The notes: a model not told the origin generated them from the letters alone. Positions 1 to 8,263 are shown, numbered from the stretch's first letter. The stretch: 64,000 bases of DNA from Crocinitomicaceae bacterium (GCA_030830785.1 JAURMI010000022.1:124001-188000); one strand, 5' to 3'. Made by a program: numbers and translations.

Positions 1-560
1 TAAATCAAAAGAAGGTGCGCCTTGACAAGTTATTAAGCAGTCTTCAAAAGGAGCGCAACCAGCTTTTAGAACAAAATAAACAACTCGATGCTGGCCTCAA
101 ACACGCAGCAAGTGCAAAAGCTGAGTATGAGTTAGAAATCAATAAATTAAAACATAAGCAAAATCTTGTAAGCGAAGTGCAGAAAACAAGTCAGCGCCAA
201 TTGCAAGCAGGCAAAAAAATGCTCTCCTTTATTGAAAAGTTTAATGCAACATCAAGAAAAAAAGAGGTCAATTCGTCCCTAATTGTCGAGCTGACCGAAT
301 ATTTACGCTTAGAAAAATCAAAGCAAAACATTAAGAAAAAAGCTCCTCTACCTGCGTCTTTAAGCAAAGCGACAAAAAAAGATTTGCAACGAGCACAAAA
401 ATTTGAACAACAAAAAATAAAATTGGGTAGCAAGGTGCAATTGATCCAAACCAATAAAATTGGTGTAGTAGAAGAAATCAAAGGAAAAAATCTGACTGTT
501 ATTTTTAATCAGGCAAGAATTAAATTGAGCTTAGATAAATTGCGTTATTTATCCGATTGA
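1..560 (+). CDS. MutS2-like DNA repair ATPase, C-terminal part (5' end outside the window)
   Basis: The reading frame is open to the left edge, so only the last ~185 residues are here; the GTG at 15 is internal. The visible part is a long charged coiled coil (roughly residues 1-110 of the visible protein, rich in K/E/Q/L heptads) followed by a small basic beta domain containing [20 protein letters not shown]. That order matches the region after the ATPase of MutS2, a MutS homologue that acts on recombination intermediates or stalled ribosomes. In well-studied MutS2 proteins an Smr nuclease domain follows; here the stop comes directly after the KOW-like beta domain, so the Smr domain is missing. 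The ATPase part cannot be seen, so the family call rests on the tail alone. Confidence 0.65.
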   Translation, partial: NQKKVRLDKLLSSLQKERNQLLEQNKQLDAGLKHAASAKAEYELEINKLKHKQNLVSEVQKTSQRQLQAGKKMLSFIEKFNATSRKKEVNSSLIVELTEYLRLEKSKQNIKKKAPLPASLSKATKKDLQRAQKFEQQKIKLGSKVQLIQTNKIGVVEEIKGKNLTVIFNQARIKLSLDKLRYLSD

Positions 561-596
561 TTTATTAGGCTTGCAATACAATCGTTTGAATTTCTG

Positions 597-604
597 TACC
601 TTTG
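597..604 (+). promoter_or_regulatory. Bacteroidota -7 box (TACCTTTG) for the speD-speE fusion
   Basis: TACCTTTG fits the TAnnTTTG consensus of the Bacteroidota housekeeping sigma factor. It lies 29 bases before the ATG at 634 and inside the longer open frame that begins at 571, which argues for the later start. A TTG at 571-573 could be the -33 element but its spacing (23) is wider than the usual ~19. Confidence 0.5.
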
Positions 605-633
605 CCCCTCAATTCAAAATTATTCTTAGACAA

Positions 634-1920
634 ATGAACAGCACAGCACTCGGAAACCACATTTTAGTGGAGTTTATGAATTGCGACCCACACGTTATGA
701 ACGACGTTGCCGCAATTGAGCGCGACATGGTTGGGGCAGCAAGAAAAGCCGAAGCCACAGTAATCAATTCTACATTTCATCACTTCTCACCTTATGGAGT
801 TTCAGGGGTTGTGGTTATTCAAGAAAGTCATTTAGCTATTCATACATGGCCAGAATATGGATATGCAGCAGTTGACGTATTTACCTGTGGAGAAATGAAT
901 GCATGGATCGCTTTTGATCACTTGAAAGAATGTTTTAAAGCCAAATCCTACTCTGCGCTAGAAATGAAACGCGGCTCTGTTAATCTATTAACGCGCAATG
1001 ATTTTGATATTACTACGGCTCGCGAAAAAGCCGCAGAATGGAGAAATCCAGACTTTTATACGCGAAATGTATGGTTTACAGACAAAGACGAAGATCAAGC
1101 TTTATCACTTCGCTTTACTGGAGAGGTTTATTTTGATGTTCAATCTCCTTTTCAGCGCGTTCGTATACTTGAATCTACCAAATATGGCAAAATGCTTGCC
1201 CTAGACGACATGGTAATGACCACCATTAAAGATGAATTCCATTACCACGAAATGATCTCCCACCCTGCTTTATTTGCCTTACCGCATGCTAAAAATGTAT
1301 TGGTTATTGGCGGTGGTGATGGTGGTACAGTTCGAGAAGTATTGCGCCACAGCAATATTGAGAAAGTAACGATGGTAGAAATAGATGGCGAGGTCATTAG
1401 GGCATGTAAGGAGCATTTACCAGAAATTGCAGCCTCGTTTGAAGACCCTCGTCTTGAACTTATCGTTAACGACGGAATTGCTTTTGTGCAAAATGCGCCA
1501 GATGCAACATATGATTTGCTCATTGTAGATGGTTCTGATCCAGTTGGCCCTGCAGAGGGGCTTTTCAGCATAGAATTTTATCAAAATTGTTACCGTGCCC
1601 TCAAAGCTGAAGGTATATTGGTAGCTCAAGGCGAATCTCCAAAATTTAATGAGAAGGCTTTTTCTGAACTCAACTTTACTTTGCAACAGATCTTTGGTGT
1701 TTCAAAAGCTCCGGTTGGCTTATTTTTTGTCCCTACCTACCCTACTGGAATGTGGTGTTTTCAATATGGCATCAAGGGCTCAGTAGATCCACGAAAAGTT
1801 ACAAACATAGAAGCAATCAAGGCCTTCGTGGCAGATAATGGCTTGCGTTATTACAATGAGGATATACATTTTTCAACCTTTGCTTTACCCAACTTTGTAA
1901 AGCTTTTAATTCAACAATAA
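634..1920 (+). CDS. Fused S-adenosylmethionine decarboxylase / spermidine synthase
   Basis: One 428-residue protein joins both steps of aminopropyl transfer. Residues ~1-120 are a class 1b AdoMet decarboxylase (SpeD/SpeH): [11 protein letters not shown] holds the self-cleavage site E64-S65 that makes the pyruvoyl group, and S65, H70 and C85 have the same spacing as Ser63, His68 and Cys83 of the Thermotoga enzyme. Residues ~145-428 are a spermidine synthase (SpeE): the SAM-type loop GGGDGG (226-231), DEFHYHEM, and [11 protein letters not shown] (297-307) with the catalytic aspartate. The decarboxylase would make decarboxylated AdoMet and the synthase would use it on putrescine or a related amine. 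An in-frame start at 571 is possible, but 634 begins at the conserved N-terminus and lies behind the promoter box at 597. The amine acceptor cannot be told from sequence. Confidence 0.93.
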   Translation: MNSTALGNHILVEFMNCDPHVMNDVAAIERDMVGAARKAEATVINSTFHHFSPYGVSGVVVIQESHLAIHTWPEYGYAAVDVFTCGEMNAWIAFDHLKECFKAKSYSALEMKRGSVNLLTRNDFDITTAREKAAEWRNPDFYTRNVWFTDKDEDQALSLRFTGEVYFDVQSPFQRVRILESTKYGKMLALDDMVMTTIKDEFHYHEMISHPALFALPHAKNVLVIGGGDGGTVREVLRHSNIEKVTMVEIDGEVIRACKEHLPEIAASFEDPRLELIVNDGIAFVQNAPDATYDLLIVDGSDPVGPAEGLFSIEFYQNCYRALKAEGILVAQGESPKFNEKAFSELNFTLQQIFGVSKAPVGLFFVPTYPTGMWCFQYGIKGSVDPRKVTNIEAIKAFVADNGLRYYNEDIHFSTFALPNFVKLLIQQ

Positions 1921-1924
1921 AAAA

Positions 1925-2431
1925 ATGCAAATTTCACACCAAAAGGTCGTTACCTTGACCTACAAACTTACAGATCACACAACCAAAGAACATATCGAAG
2001 AAACTACGCATGAAAATGCCCTAACTTTTCTTTATGGAGTTGGCGGGATGATCCCAGAATTTGAAGAAAAATTGGCTGGAAAAAGTGCAGGCGAACATTT
2101 TGATTTTCATATTCTTGCTGCCAATGCATATGGCGAACAAGACCCACAACAAATTGCCATGCTTCCTGCAAATATTTTTCACAATGAAGACGGGAAATTT
2201 GATGATAAAATGTTTCAAGTTGGAAGCATTGTGCCCATGTCGGATAATGAAGGCAATCAATTGCGCGGCAGAATTCTAGAAATTTCAGATGAGGCCATTA
2301 AAATGGATTTCAACCACCCATTGGCAGGTACCGACTTACATTTTTCTGGAACTATATTAGAAGTTCGCAATGCCGAAGAGGAAGAATTGGCCCATGGCCA
2401 TGCACACGGCCCTCATGGACATCAACATTAA
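1925..2431 (+). CDS. slyD: FKBP-type peptidyl-prolyl isomerase, SlyD family
   Basis: This 168-residue protein has the FKBP fold with the inserted IF (chaperone) domain of SlyD. LTFLYGVGGMIPEFEEKL is the FKBP-like core (about residues 33-50), the middle part up to ~125 is the insert flap, and the end HGHAHGPHGHQH is a short histidine tail of the kind that binds nickel in SlyD. It would act in the cytoplasm as a proline isomerase and folding helper, perhaps with a metallochaperone role. It starts 4 bases after the polyamine gene, so the two are probably co-transcribed. Confidence 0.92.
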   Translation: MQISHQKVVTLTYKLTDHTTKEHIEETTHENALTFLYGVGGMIPEFEEKLAGKSAGEHFDFHILAANAYGEQDPQQIAMLPANIFHNEDGKFDDKMFQVGSIVPMSDNEGNQLRGRILEISDEAIKMDFNHPLAGTDLHFSGTILEVRNAEEEELAHGHAHGPHGHQH

Positions 2432-2556
2432 TTTCGACCGTATGTTAGAATTGATGAATTATAAATATGTAAAATGATTTATTTTTTAGACCTCTAATAC
2501 TCTAAAAAAGGCAAACTATTTTTCGAAATTTAACTTTTCAAATTCTAAAAATTATA

Positions 2557-2564
2557 TATATTTG
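2557..2564 (+). promoter_or_regulatory. -7 box (TATATTTG) for tRNA-Asn
   Basis: TATATTTG is an exact TAnnTTTG match 19 bases before the tRNA. The 125-base gap between slyD and this box is AT-rich and shows nothing else. Confidence 0.6.
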
Positions 2565-2583
2565 CATCCTCGAAAGAGAACAT

Positions 2584-2657
2584 TCCTCCTTAGCTCAGTT
2601 GGTTAGAGCATCTGACTGTTAATCAGAGGGTCGCTGGTTCAAGTCCAGCAGGGGGAG
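2584..2657 (+). tRNA. tRNA-Asn (GTT), attachment site of the adjacent island
   Basis: A full cloverleaf can be drawn: acceptor stem TCCTCCT (2584-2590) with AGGGGGA (2650-2656), anticodon stem TCTGA/TCAGA around loop CTGTTAA with anticodon GTT at 2618-2620, and T stem GCTGG/CCAGC around TTCAAGT. The discriminator is G2657 and CCA is not fully encoded. From 2603 onward the gene is identical to a second copy at 8264, so its 3' part may have been supplied by the integrated element. Confidence 0.96.
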
Positions 2658-2713
2658 CAACTGAAACCCAGTACTGCACTAGCTTTACTGGGTTTTTTCT
2701 TGGGTTAAACTTT
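2603..2713 (+). repeat. Left attachment repeat, 111 bp (within tRNA-Asn and its terminator)
   Basis: The stretch from the tRNA D-loop (TTAGAGCATCTGACTG...) through the tRNA 3' end and terminator recurs at 8264-8374 with two mismatches (2663 G/T and 2675 T/A). This is the classic footprint of integrase-mediated insertion at a tRNA gene, with the intact tRNA on the left. Confidence 0.92.
2664..2698 (+). terminator. Rho-independent terminator of tRNA-Asn
   Basis: AAACCCAGTA (2664-2673) pairs with TACTGGGTTT (2686-2695) around a 12-base loop, and a T run to 2698 follows. The same hairpin is duplicated at 8325-8359. Confidence 0.88.
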
Positions 2714-2764
2714 TGGGGTGTAATTACCCAAATCAAGTTAAAAAACCCTCCAAACAGCTTTTTA

Positions 2765-2787
2765 CTGGCAAATTTGCTGGCAAATTT
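2765..2787 (+). repeat. Two direct copies of CTGGCAAATTT (candidate integrase arm sites)
   Basis: CTGGCAAATTT occurs at 2765-2775 and 2777-2787, 12 bases apart, just inside the left end. A third copy in the same orientation lies at 8207-8217 just inside the right end, where the match extends to TTTACTGGCAAATTT. Short repeats at both ends next to a recombinase with an arm-binding domain suggest arm-type binding sites; that is inference. Confidence 0.45.
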
Positions 2788-2808
2788 TTTTGCTGCAAAT
2801 CTTTAAGA

Positions 2809-3384
2809 ATGGCAACATTAAAATTAGTGCTAGACAAGCGTAGACAAAAAAAAGATGGTACCTACCCACTTGTTTTTACTACTGTAATAGATTCAAAACC
2901 CCTGAGGATTGGTACAGGGGTTAGTATTCCAGAGGAACACTTTAATGAGCAAACTGGAATTATATTAGGCCAAACTAGATTGAGTGAGGCTCTATTTAAA
3001 TTGGAGGCAGATTATTTAAAAAGGCTACAACTTTTCATTTTGAGCAACCCGAATAAGAGTTGTCTCAAAACTCTTAAGAATTATTTATTGAATAAGTCTC
3101 CAGATGAACTCACCATTAGAGAGTATTGGCAGAAAGTAATTGATGACCTTGTATCTAAAAAAAGACTTGGTGGTGCAAAGGTTCATAAGCAGAGTATGGC
3201 TACAATTGGAAGATATACCAACTTAGATATTCCATTTAAAGATTTTAGCTACCGAAACTTACTAGAGCTTGAGAAAAACATGCACATAACAGGAATTAGT
3301 ATAAACGGCATGGGAGTGTACCTTAGAAGTCTGAGGACCATCTTTAATATGGCAATAAATGAGGATTTAATCAGTGTTGACTAA
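2809..3384 (+). pseudogene. Tyrosine recombinase (integrase), truncated before the catalytic domain
   Basis: The 191-residue product begins at ATG 2809 (MATLKLVLDKRRQKKDGTYP), the usual N-terminus of Bacteroidota element integrases. Residues ~1-90 are the arm-type DNA-binding domain and ~95-188 the SAM-like core-binding domain. The frame stops at NEDLISVD, exactly where the catalytic domain should begin; intact relatives are about twice as long. No R-H-R-Y catalytic residues are found in any frame before the next gene at 3469, so the 3' half was lost by deletion rather than by a point mutation. An earlier in-frame TTG at 2713 falls at the edge of the attachment repeat and is unlikely to be the start. 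Confidence 0.85.
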
Positions 3385-3468
3385 TCTTAGATTGAACTAT
3401 TTGCTAATTTTATGCACCACTGTCCAACATAAGCATAATGTGTCTATTGTTTCACAAATAAAAAAGCC

Positions 3469-6400
3469 ATGCCTTTATTTCAAAACTCTGTCTTATCTAA
3501 GTATTTTAATTCACAAAATAATGATGTTGTTTCTGAAAAATGGATTGATTACAAGAAACATTTTTTAAATCCATCAGTACAGTTAGATATTAGAAACTTA
3601 AAAGAAGAGCAATACCAAGGAGAGTTTCTGGAAGATTTGTTTGTAAAAATTCTTGGCTATACTAAACCTGCCTCGTCAACAGAAACAAAATTCAATCTTA
3701 CCACTGAGTACAAAAATGTTAAGGACAGTAAAAAAGCGGATGGAGCAATTATTATTGATAGTAAGGTAAAAGCTGTAATTGAACTCAAGGGAACTAATAC
3801 AACTGATCTAGGTAAAATTGAAGCGCAAGCATTCGGGTATAAAAATAATCAGCCTGATTGTATATATGTCATCACTTCCAACTTTGAAAAACTCCGTTTT
3901 TACATAGATAATGCAACAGAACATCTTGAATTTAACCTATTTGCTCTTAGAGAGGATGAGTTTAAGCTATTGTATTTGTGTCTGGCATTTGAGAATTTGT
4001 CTCAAAATATAGCCCAGAAAATAAAGAATGAATCCTTAAGTGCAGAGGATATAATTACCAAGAAACTCTACAAAGATTACTCCCTGTTCAAGAGGGAATT
4101 ATATCAGAATTTAGTATTATTAAATCCAAATTTTGATAAATTAGAATTATTCAAGAAATCCCAAAAGTTACTAGATAGATTTTTATTTCTATTCTTCGGT
4201 GAGGATAGACATTTATTGCCTCCTAATTCAGTTAGGTTAATATTAAGTGACTGGAAAGAACTGCAAGAAAGAGACGTAGAAATCCCTTTATATGAAAGAT
4301 TTAAGCAATATTTTGGATACCTAAATGTTGGATATAAAGGCAAGAGATATGATGTGTTTGCATATAGTGGAGGACTTTTTCAGGCAGATGAGATATTAGA
4401 TAACATTAGAATAGAGGATGACCTGTTGTATAAACACACCATAAAGCTTGCTGAATATGATTTTGCAAGTGAAGTAGACGTTAATATACTGGGACATATT
4501 TTTGAAAACTCATTAAATGAATTAGATGAGATTAAAGCCCATTTAGAAGGGCAAGAAATTGATAAATCTAAAACTAAGAGGAAAAAAGATGGTGTTTTTT
4601 ACACACCTAAATATATTACTAAATATATAGTAGAAAATACGGTTGGTAAATTATGTGAAGAGAAAAAACAAGAACTTGAAATTAGTGAGGGAGACTACCA
4701 TACAGATATAAAAAGAAAGAAACTTACCATTCAAGGTTTAGTTGGAAAACTAAATACCTACAGAAAATGGCTATTAGAATTAACTATTTGTGATCCTGCA
4801 TGTGGTTCTGGAGCTTTCCTGAACCAGGCACTTGAATTTTTGATAGAAGAACACCGGTACATAGATGAGTTACAAGCTAAATTGTTTGGAGATGCTTTGG
4901 TAATGAGTGATATAGAAAATAGCATCTTAGAAAACAACCTTTTTGGAGTGGATTTGAATGAAGAAAGTGTTGAGATAGCTAAACTATCTTTATGGCTGAG
5001 AACAGCACAGCCTAACAGGAAACTGAATGACCTAAATGGAAATATAAAATGTGGTAATTCTTTAATTGATGATGAGGCAATAGCAGGTGATAAAGCCTTT
5101 AATTGGCAACAAGCTTTTCCAAAGGTATTTGAAAAAGGGGGGTTTGATGTTATTATTGGTAATCCACCATATGGTGCTTACATTTCTAAAGAAGAACAAA
5201 AATTTTATACATCAAATTATTTAACTGCTTCATATAAACTAGATACATATGCCATATTTATTGAAAAAGGTGTCGGAATAACAAGTCAGAGTGGATTATT
5301 AGGGTATATTATTCCATACACTTTTTTGACAATCCAACAACATAAAAAGTTGAGGGAGTTTATTTTAAATTATACTATTGAAAGAATTATTGATTTACCA
5401 ACAAAAGTTTTTGAATCAGCAGATTTAGATACCGTAATATTAATGCTTAAAAAAGATGAGCTAAAAGGAAAAATAAATGTTGGAAGAGTTGAAAATCAAA
5501 CCATCTATTTATCCAATGAATTAGATACCTTAGACATTTTAAAAACTGAAGATTTACAAATTAATCTGAACAACTCTGCACAGGACATAAGTCTGATAAA
5601 GAAAATAAAAGAATCATCTCATTCTGTAAATTATTATTGTGAAGTTTCTCAAGGCTATATTCCTTACAGAAGAAGTGATCTAATCAAAAATTATGGGGAA
5701 ATTGTAGGTAATCAAATAGTTGACAATAGACTATGGCATTCATTAGAGAAAAAAAATGATGAATGGAAACAAGAAATTCAAGGACAAGATATTAGTAGGT
5801 ATTCTTATTCAGAGTCATTTCAATATGTCAAATACGGAGCTCATGTAGCCTCTTATGTAAATCCGAAATTTTTTAATAATCCAAGAATTCTCATAATGGA
5901 AATAACCAGAGGTAACAGATATAAGTTATCATCTGTTTATCTCGAAAAAGAATTTTACAACACTCCTTCTATAATTAATATTATTAGTAGAAAAGATAAA
6001 AATATTCTCAAATGTATATTAACCATAATTAATTCTAGTCTTTTAACTTGGTATCATTTAAAGGTTAATCCCAAAGCTAATGCTGAAACTTCTATTCCCA
6101 AGATTTTAATTAACGATGTTAGAAATTTACCAATATCAAAAAATATTGAGGCTAATATGATTCCATTTATTGAAAAATCAGATTTGATGCTTTCATTAAA
6201 CAAAGAATTACAAGTGCATTCCCAAAAGTTCCAAAGAACAATGCAAAGGAAATTTGAATTGGAGGCGTTGCCAAAAAAAATACAAGATTGGTATAAACTT
6301 ACTTATGCAGAGTTTTTAAAAGAATTGGGTAAAAAGAAAGTTAAATTGACTTTATCCCAAGAAGCTGAGTGGGAAGATTACTTTTTAGAAGAGTCTAAAA

Positions 6401-6513
6401 AAGCGTTGGAGATAAAAGCTACCATTGATGATACTGATAAAACCATAGATGCTATGGTTTATAAGCTATATGGGCTTAATGAGGAGGAGATTGCCATTGT
6501 AGAAGCAAGTTAA
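3469..6513 (+). CDS. Type IIG restriction-modification enzyme (nuclease plus adenine-N6 methyltransferase)
   Basis: This 1014-residue single chain has three parts. Residues ~30-190 are a PD-(D/E)xK-type nuclease, with D91 and the E105-L-K107 motif (AVIELKGT). A helical linker follows. Residues ~370-690 are a gamma-class N6-adenine methyltransferase: DPACGSGAF (442-450, SAM binding) and NPPY (565-568, catalytic). Residues ~700-1000 resemble a TaqI/Eco57I-like target recognition region ending in a helical part. Such enzymes cut and methylate the same site without a separate restriction subunit, acting in the cytoplasm against incoming DNA. Motifs of both activities look intact. A BREX PglX protein is the main alternative, but the N-terminal nuclease and lack of any BREX partner speak against it. 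The recognition sequence cannot be predicted. Confidence 0.88.
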   Translation: MPLFQNSVLSKYFNSQNNDVVSEKWIDYKKHFLNPSVQLDIRNLKEEQYQGEFLEDLFVKILGYTKPASSTETKFNLTTEYKNVKDSKKADGAIIIDSKVKAVIELKGTNTTDLGKIEAQAFGYKNNQPDCIYVITSNFEKLRFYIDNATEHLEFNLFALREDEFKLLYLCLAFENLSQNIAQKIKNESLSAEDIITKKLYKDYSLFKRELYQNLVLLNPNFDKLELFKKSQKLLDRFLFLFFGEDRHLLPPNSVRLILSDWKELQERDVEIPLYERFKQYFGYLNVGYKGKRYDVFAYSGGLFQADEILDNIRIEDDLLYKHTIKLAEYDFASEVDVNILGHIFENSLNELDEIKAHLEGQEIDKSKTKRKKDGVFYTPKYITKYIVENTVGKLCEEKKQELEISEGDYHTDIKRKKLTIQGLVGKLNTYRKWLLELTICDPACGSGAFLNQALEFLIEEHRYIDELQAKLFGDALVMSDIENSILENNLFGVDLNEESVEIAKLSLWLRTAQPNRKLNDLNGNIKCGNSLIDDEAIAGDKAFNWQQAFPKVFEKGGFDVIIGNPPYGAYISKEEQKFYTSNYLTASYKLDTYAIFIEKGVGITSQSGLLGYIIPYTFLTIQQHKKLREFILNYTIERIIDLPTKVFESADLDTVILMLKKDELKGKINVGRVENQTIYLSNELDTLDILKTEDLQINLNNSAQDISLIKKIKESSHSVNYYCEVSQGYIPYRRSDLIKNYGEIVGNQIVDNRLWHSLEKKNDEWKQEIQGQDISRYSYSESFQYVKYGAHVASYVNPKFFNNPRILIMEITRGNRYKLSSVYLEKEFYNTPSIINIISRKDKNILKCILTIINSSLLTWYHLKVNPKANAETSIPKILINDVRNLPISKNIEANMIPFIEKSDLMLSLNKELQVHSQKFQRTMQRKFELEALPKKIQDWYKLTYAEFLKELGKKKVKLTLSQEAEWEDYFLEESKKALEIKATIDDTDKTIDAMVYKLYGLNEEEIAIVEAS

Positions 6514-6514
6514 T

Positions 6515-6904
6515 ATGGAAACTAACCTGGAAGACAACTTAAACCAAATTCTTGATGATATAATCCATCAACTTACCAAAGGCAATACAATTGAAAGATT
6601 AAAAAAAAATATTAAGTATTTAGAATTACATCAATTTAAAGAGTGGAAATCTAAGTATGGTTACCAGTTTCATGTATATTCAAATGACCATTTAATTGAC
6701 AACAAGCCACATTTTCACATTCTAAAAAAGTCTGAAAATATAGATTGTAGATTTTTCTTTAATGGCCAAATTTATGATTGTAAAGGTATGAACAAACCAG
6801 AAAAAAAAGTACTTGATGCATTGAACTATTTATTAGAGGACCAATCCACTCTTGATTCTTTAAAACTTCTTTGGAATAATAAAAATCCGCGTTATAATAT
6901 TTAA
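6515..6904 (+). CDS. Small protein of unknown function, coupled to the restriction enzyme
   Basis: I do not recognise this 129-residue protein with confidence. It starts one base after the restriction-modification stop codon, so the two are surely translated from one message. Residues 1-45 are helical and acidic; the middle, around YGYQFHVYSNDH and HFHILKK, looks like a small beta domain with several histidines and faintly recalls DUF4160-type proteins, which contain FYSNDHxPPHVHV. A helical end follows. There is no signal peptide or membrane segment. Its position suggests a helper or modulator of the restriction enzyme, but an independent toxin, antitoxin or defence role is equally open. Confidence 0.6.
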   Translation: METNLEDNLNQILDDIIHQLTKGNTIERLKKNIKYLELHQFKEWKSKYGYQFHVYSNDHLIDNKPHFHILKKSENIDCRFFFNGQIYDCKGMNKPEKKVLDALNYLLEDQSTLDSLKLLWNNKNPRYNI

Positions 6905-7079
6905 CCTTCTTAATATTAATCAAATTAAAATATTTGCAAATCATTAATTTTTAAACATATATTGTTTATTACTTAAATTAAATTAAAAAGTAATTTATTT
7001 AGGTGAACCCCACAATAAACTTTTAAAATGTACAACTCATAACCACTTTTTACTTTGAAAAAATGTAAAAATATTAGTT

Positions 7080-7535
7080 ATGAAAGAAATTGAATCTACA
7101 GTACATGAATTAGAGATTGTGTACAAACCTGGCACCTACCAAACCGGGCAAAAAGTGACCAACTCAGAGGAAGCGCACAGGGTATTAATGCAAGTGTTCA
7201 ACCAAAACACTATAGCCTGCCAGGAGCAAGTTATTGTTTTGCATTTGGATCATGCTAACCAAGTAAAGGGGTTCCAGAGATTAAGCACTGGAGGCATATC
7301 CACCACTACCATTGATATCAGGCTAGTACTCTCTGTTGCCGTAAAGTGTTTTGCGTCTGGGCTTATCATTAGCCACAACCACCCTTCTGGGCTAACGCAG
7401 CCATCAGAGCAGGATATACAAATTACCAAGAGGTTAAAAGATGGATGTAAGCTACTGGATATTGTATTGCTAGACCACGTGATAGTTACACCCGGGAACA
7501 AGTACTACAGCTTCAGGGATGATAACCAGCTCTAA
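7080..7535 (+). CDS. radC: RadC/JAMM-domain protein of the mobile-element type
   Basis: The 151-residue protein is the JAMM (MPN) metalloprotease-like domain of RadC alone, without the N-terminal helix-hairpin-helix region of chromosomal RadC. The zinc motif is complete: E49, H99-x-H101 in SHNHPSG, and D112. Short RadC proteins of this sort are very common on Bacteroidota integrative elements next to restriction or defence genes; their biochemical role is unknown and a part in DNA repair is doubtful. A 175-base AT-rich gap separates it from the preceding gene, so it probably has its own promoter, and a strong terminator follows it. Confidence 0.9.
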   Translation: MKEIESTVHELEIVYKPGTYQTGQKVTNSEEAHRVLMQVFNQNTIACQEQVIVLHLDHANQVKGFQRLSTGGISTTTIDIRLVLSVAVKCFASGLIISHNHPSGLTQPSEQDIQITKRLKDGCKLLDIVLLDHVIVTPGNKYYSFRDDNQL

Positions 7536-7540
7536 GACAA

Positions 7541-7572
7541 GCACCACTCAGAAATGGGTGGTGTTTTTTTTT
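7541..7572 (+). terminator. Rho-independent terminator after radC
   Basis: GCACCACTC (7541-7549) pairs with GGGTGGTGT (7556-7564) around AGAAAT, followed by nine T. It separates radC from the TIR gene, which therefore needs its own promoter within 7573-7703. Confidence 0.88.
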
Positions 7573-7703
7573 CGTATACTGCATTTTTGAACAAATCCAA
7601 AGTAAAAATAATATTGTTTGGGTGCACGGAATAAAAATGCAACAGATTAATAGATCCGGAGTTATTCTAGAGTATGCCATTTTATTAACTTAAATTTTAT
7701 ATT

Positions 7704-8141
7704 ATGACTAAAATTTTTATCAGCTACAGTTCAAAAAACCAAGCTCTTTTGAACCATTTAAAATCAATGTTTGAGCAGAACAAAAAATTTGCACTTACAA
7801 TTGTTCCTGAACAAAACATGAACCTGACACCAAGTTCTGAAAAAGTTAAAAAAGGCCTGGATTCTTCAAATGTTTTTGTAGCATTGTTAACAGAAGAGGC
7901 CTTAAATACACAATGGGTTAATCAAGAAATTGGTTATTGGTATGCTAAGCACAATGAGCCAAGAAAAATGTACTTTTTGGTGGAAAAAAAAGCAATGCCG
8001 AAGCTAAACGGATTTATTTCTAAAGACATGGATATGCCTTACAGATTTTCATCTGAAGACTCATTCAAGGTTGCTCTTGAAAAACTACACAATGACCTTG
8101 TAAAAAATCATACTTATTCAGGAATATATCATATAAGGTAG
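7704..8141 (+). CDS. Stand-alone TIR-domain protein
   Basis: The whole 145-residue protein is one TIR domain. It opens with IFISYSSKNQ (box 1), and has the NVFVALLTEEAL strand-helix and TQWVNQEIGYW, where W71 and E75 match the W-x-x-x-E of TIR NADases with the glutamate as catalytic residue. Many bacterial TIR proteins deplete NAD or make signal nucleotides during phage infection. Here there is no fused sensor and no neighbouring effector such as ThsA (SIR2 or channel) or an Argonaute, so it is not a recognised Thoeris or SPARTA system. It may be a single-gene defence factor or work with the restriction enzyme and the unknown 129-residue protein; that is inference. Confidence 0.85.
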   Translation: MTKIFISYSSKNQALLNHLKSMFEQNKKFALTIVPEQNMNLTPSSEKVKKGLDSSNVFVALLTEEALNTQWVNQEIGYWYAKHNEPRKMYFLVEKKAMPKLNGFISKDMDMPYRFSSEDSFKVALEKLHNDLVKNHTYSGIYHIR

Positions 8142-8150
8142 TATGTTTTC

Positions 8151-8192
8151 CTTGGTGCATTTAACTAAATTTACAATGTTAAATTAACCAAG
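8151..8192 (+). terminator. Imperfect stem-loop after the TIR gene (possible terminator)
   Basis: CTTGGTGCATTTAAC (8151-8165) pairs with GTTAAATTAACCAAG (8178-8192), 13 of 15 positions, around a 12-base loop. It sits 10 bases after the TIR stop codon. The T run after it is poor, so it could instead be a structure of the element's right end. Confidence 0.4.
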
Positions 8193-8206
8193 CATTATAA
8201 ATTTTA

Positions 8207-8217
8207 CTGGCAAATTT
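8207..8217 (+). repeat. Third copy of CTGGCAAATTT near the right end
   Basis: Same orientation as the copies at 2765 and 2777, with the wider match TTTACTGGCAAATTT, located 47 bases before the right attachment repeat. Confidence 0.45.
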
Positions 8218-8263
8218 TTAAGTAAAAAACTGGGAGGCATTGCTGCTACTGGGATTATTGGAC

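Noticed and set aside
571..633. N-terminal extension of the SpeD-SpeE fusion
   Set aside because: The extension contains the promoter box at 597 and does not resemble the start of the family; ATG 634 fits better.
3374..3568. Small open frame after the integrase
   Set aside because: It has no integrase or other recognisable motif and overlaps the start of the restriction gene.
3469..6513. BREX PglX methyltransferase
   Set aside because: No BrxC, PglZ or BrxL genes are nearby and the N-terminus carries a nuclease motif, which suits a type IIG enzyme.
7080..8141. Thoeris or SPARTA type defence
   Set aside because: There is a TIR protein but no ThsA (SIR2 or channel), Argonaute or other required partner in the window.
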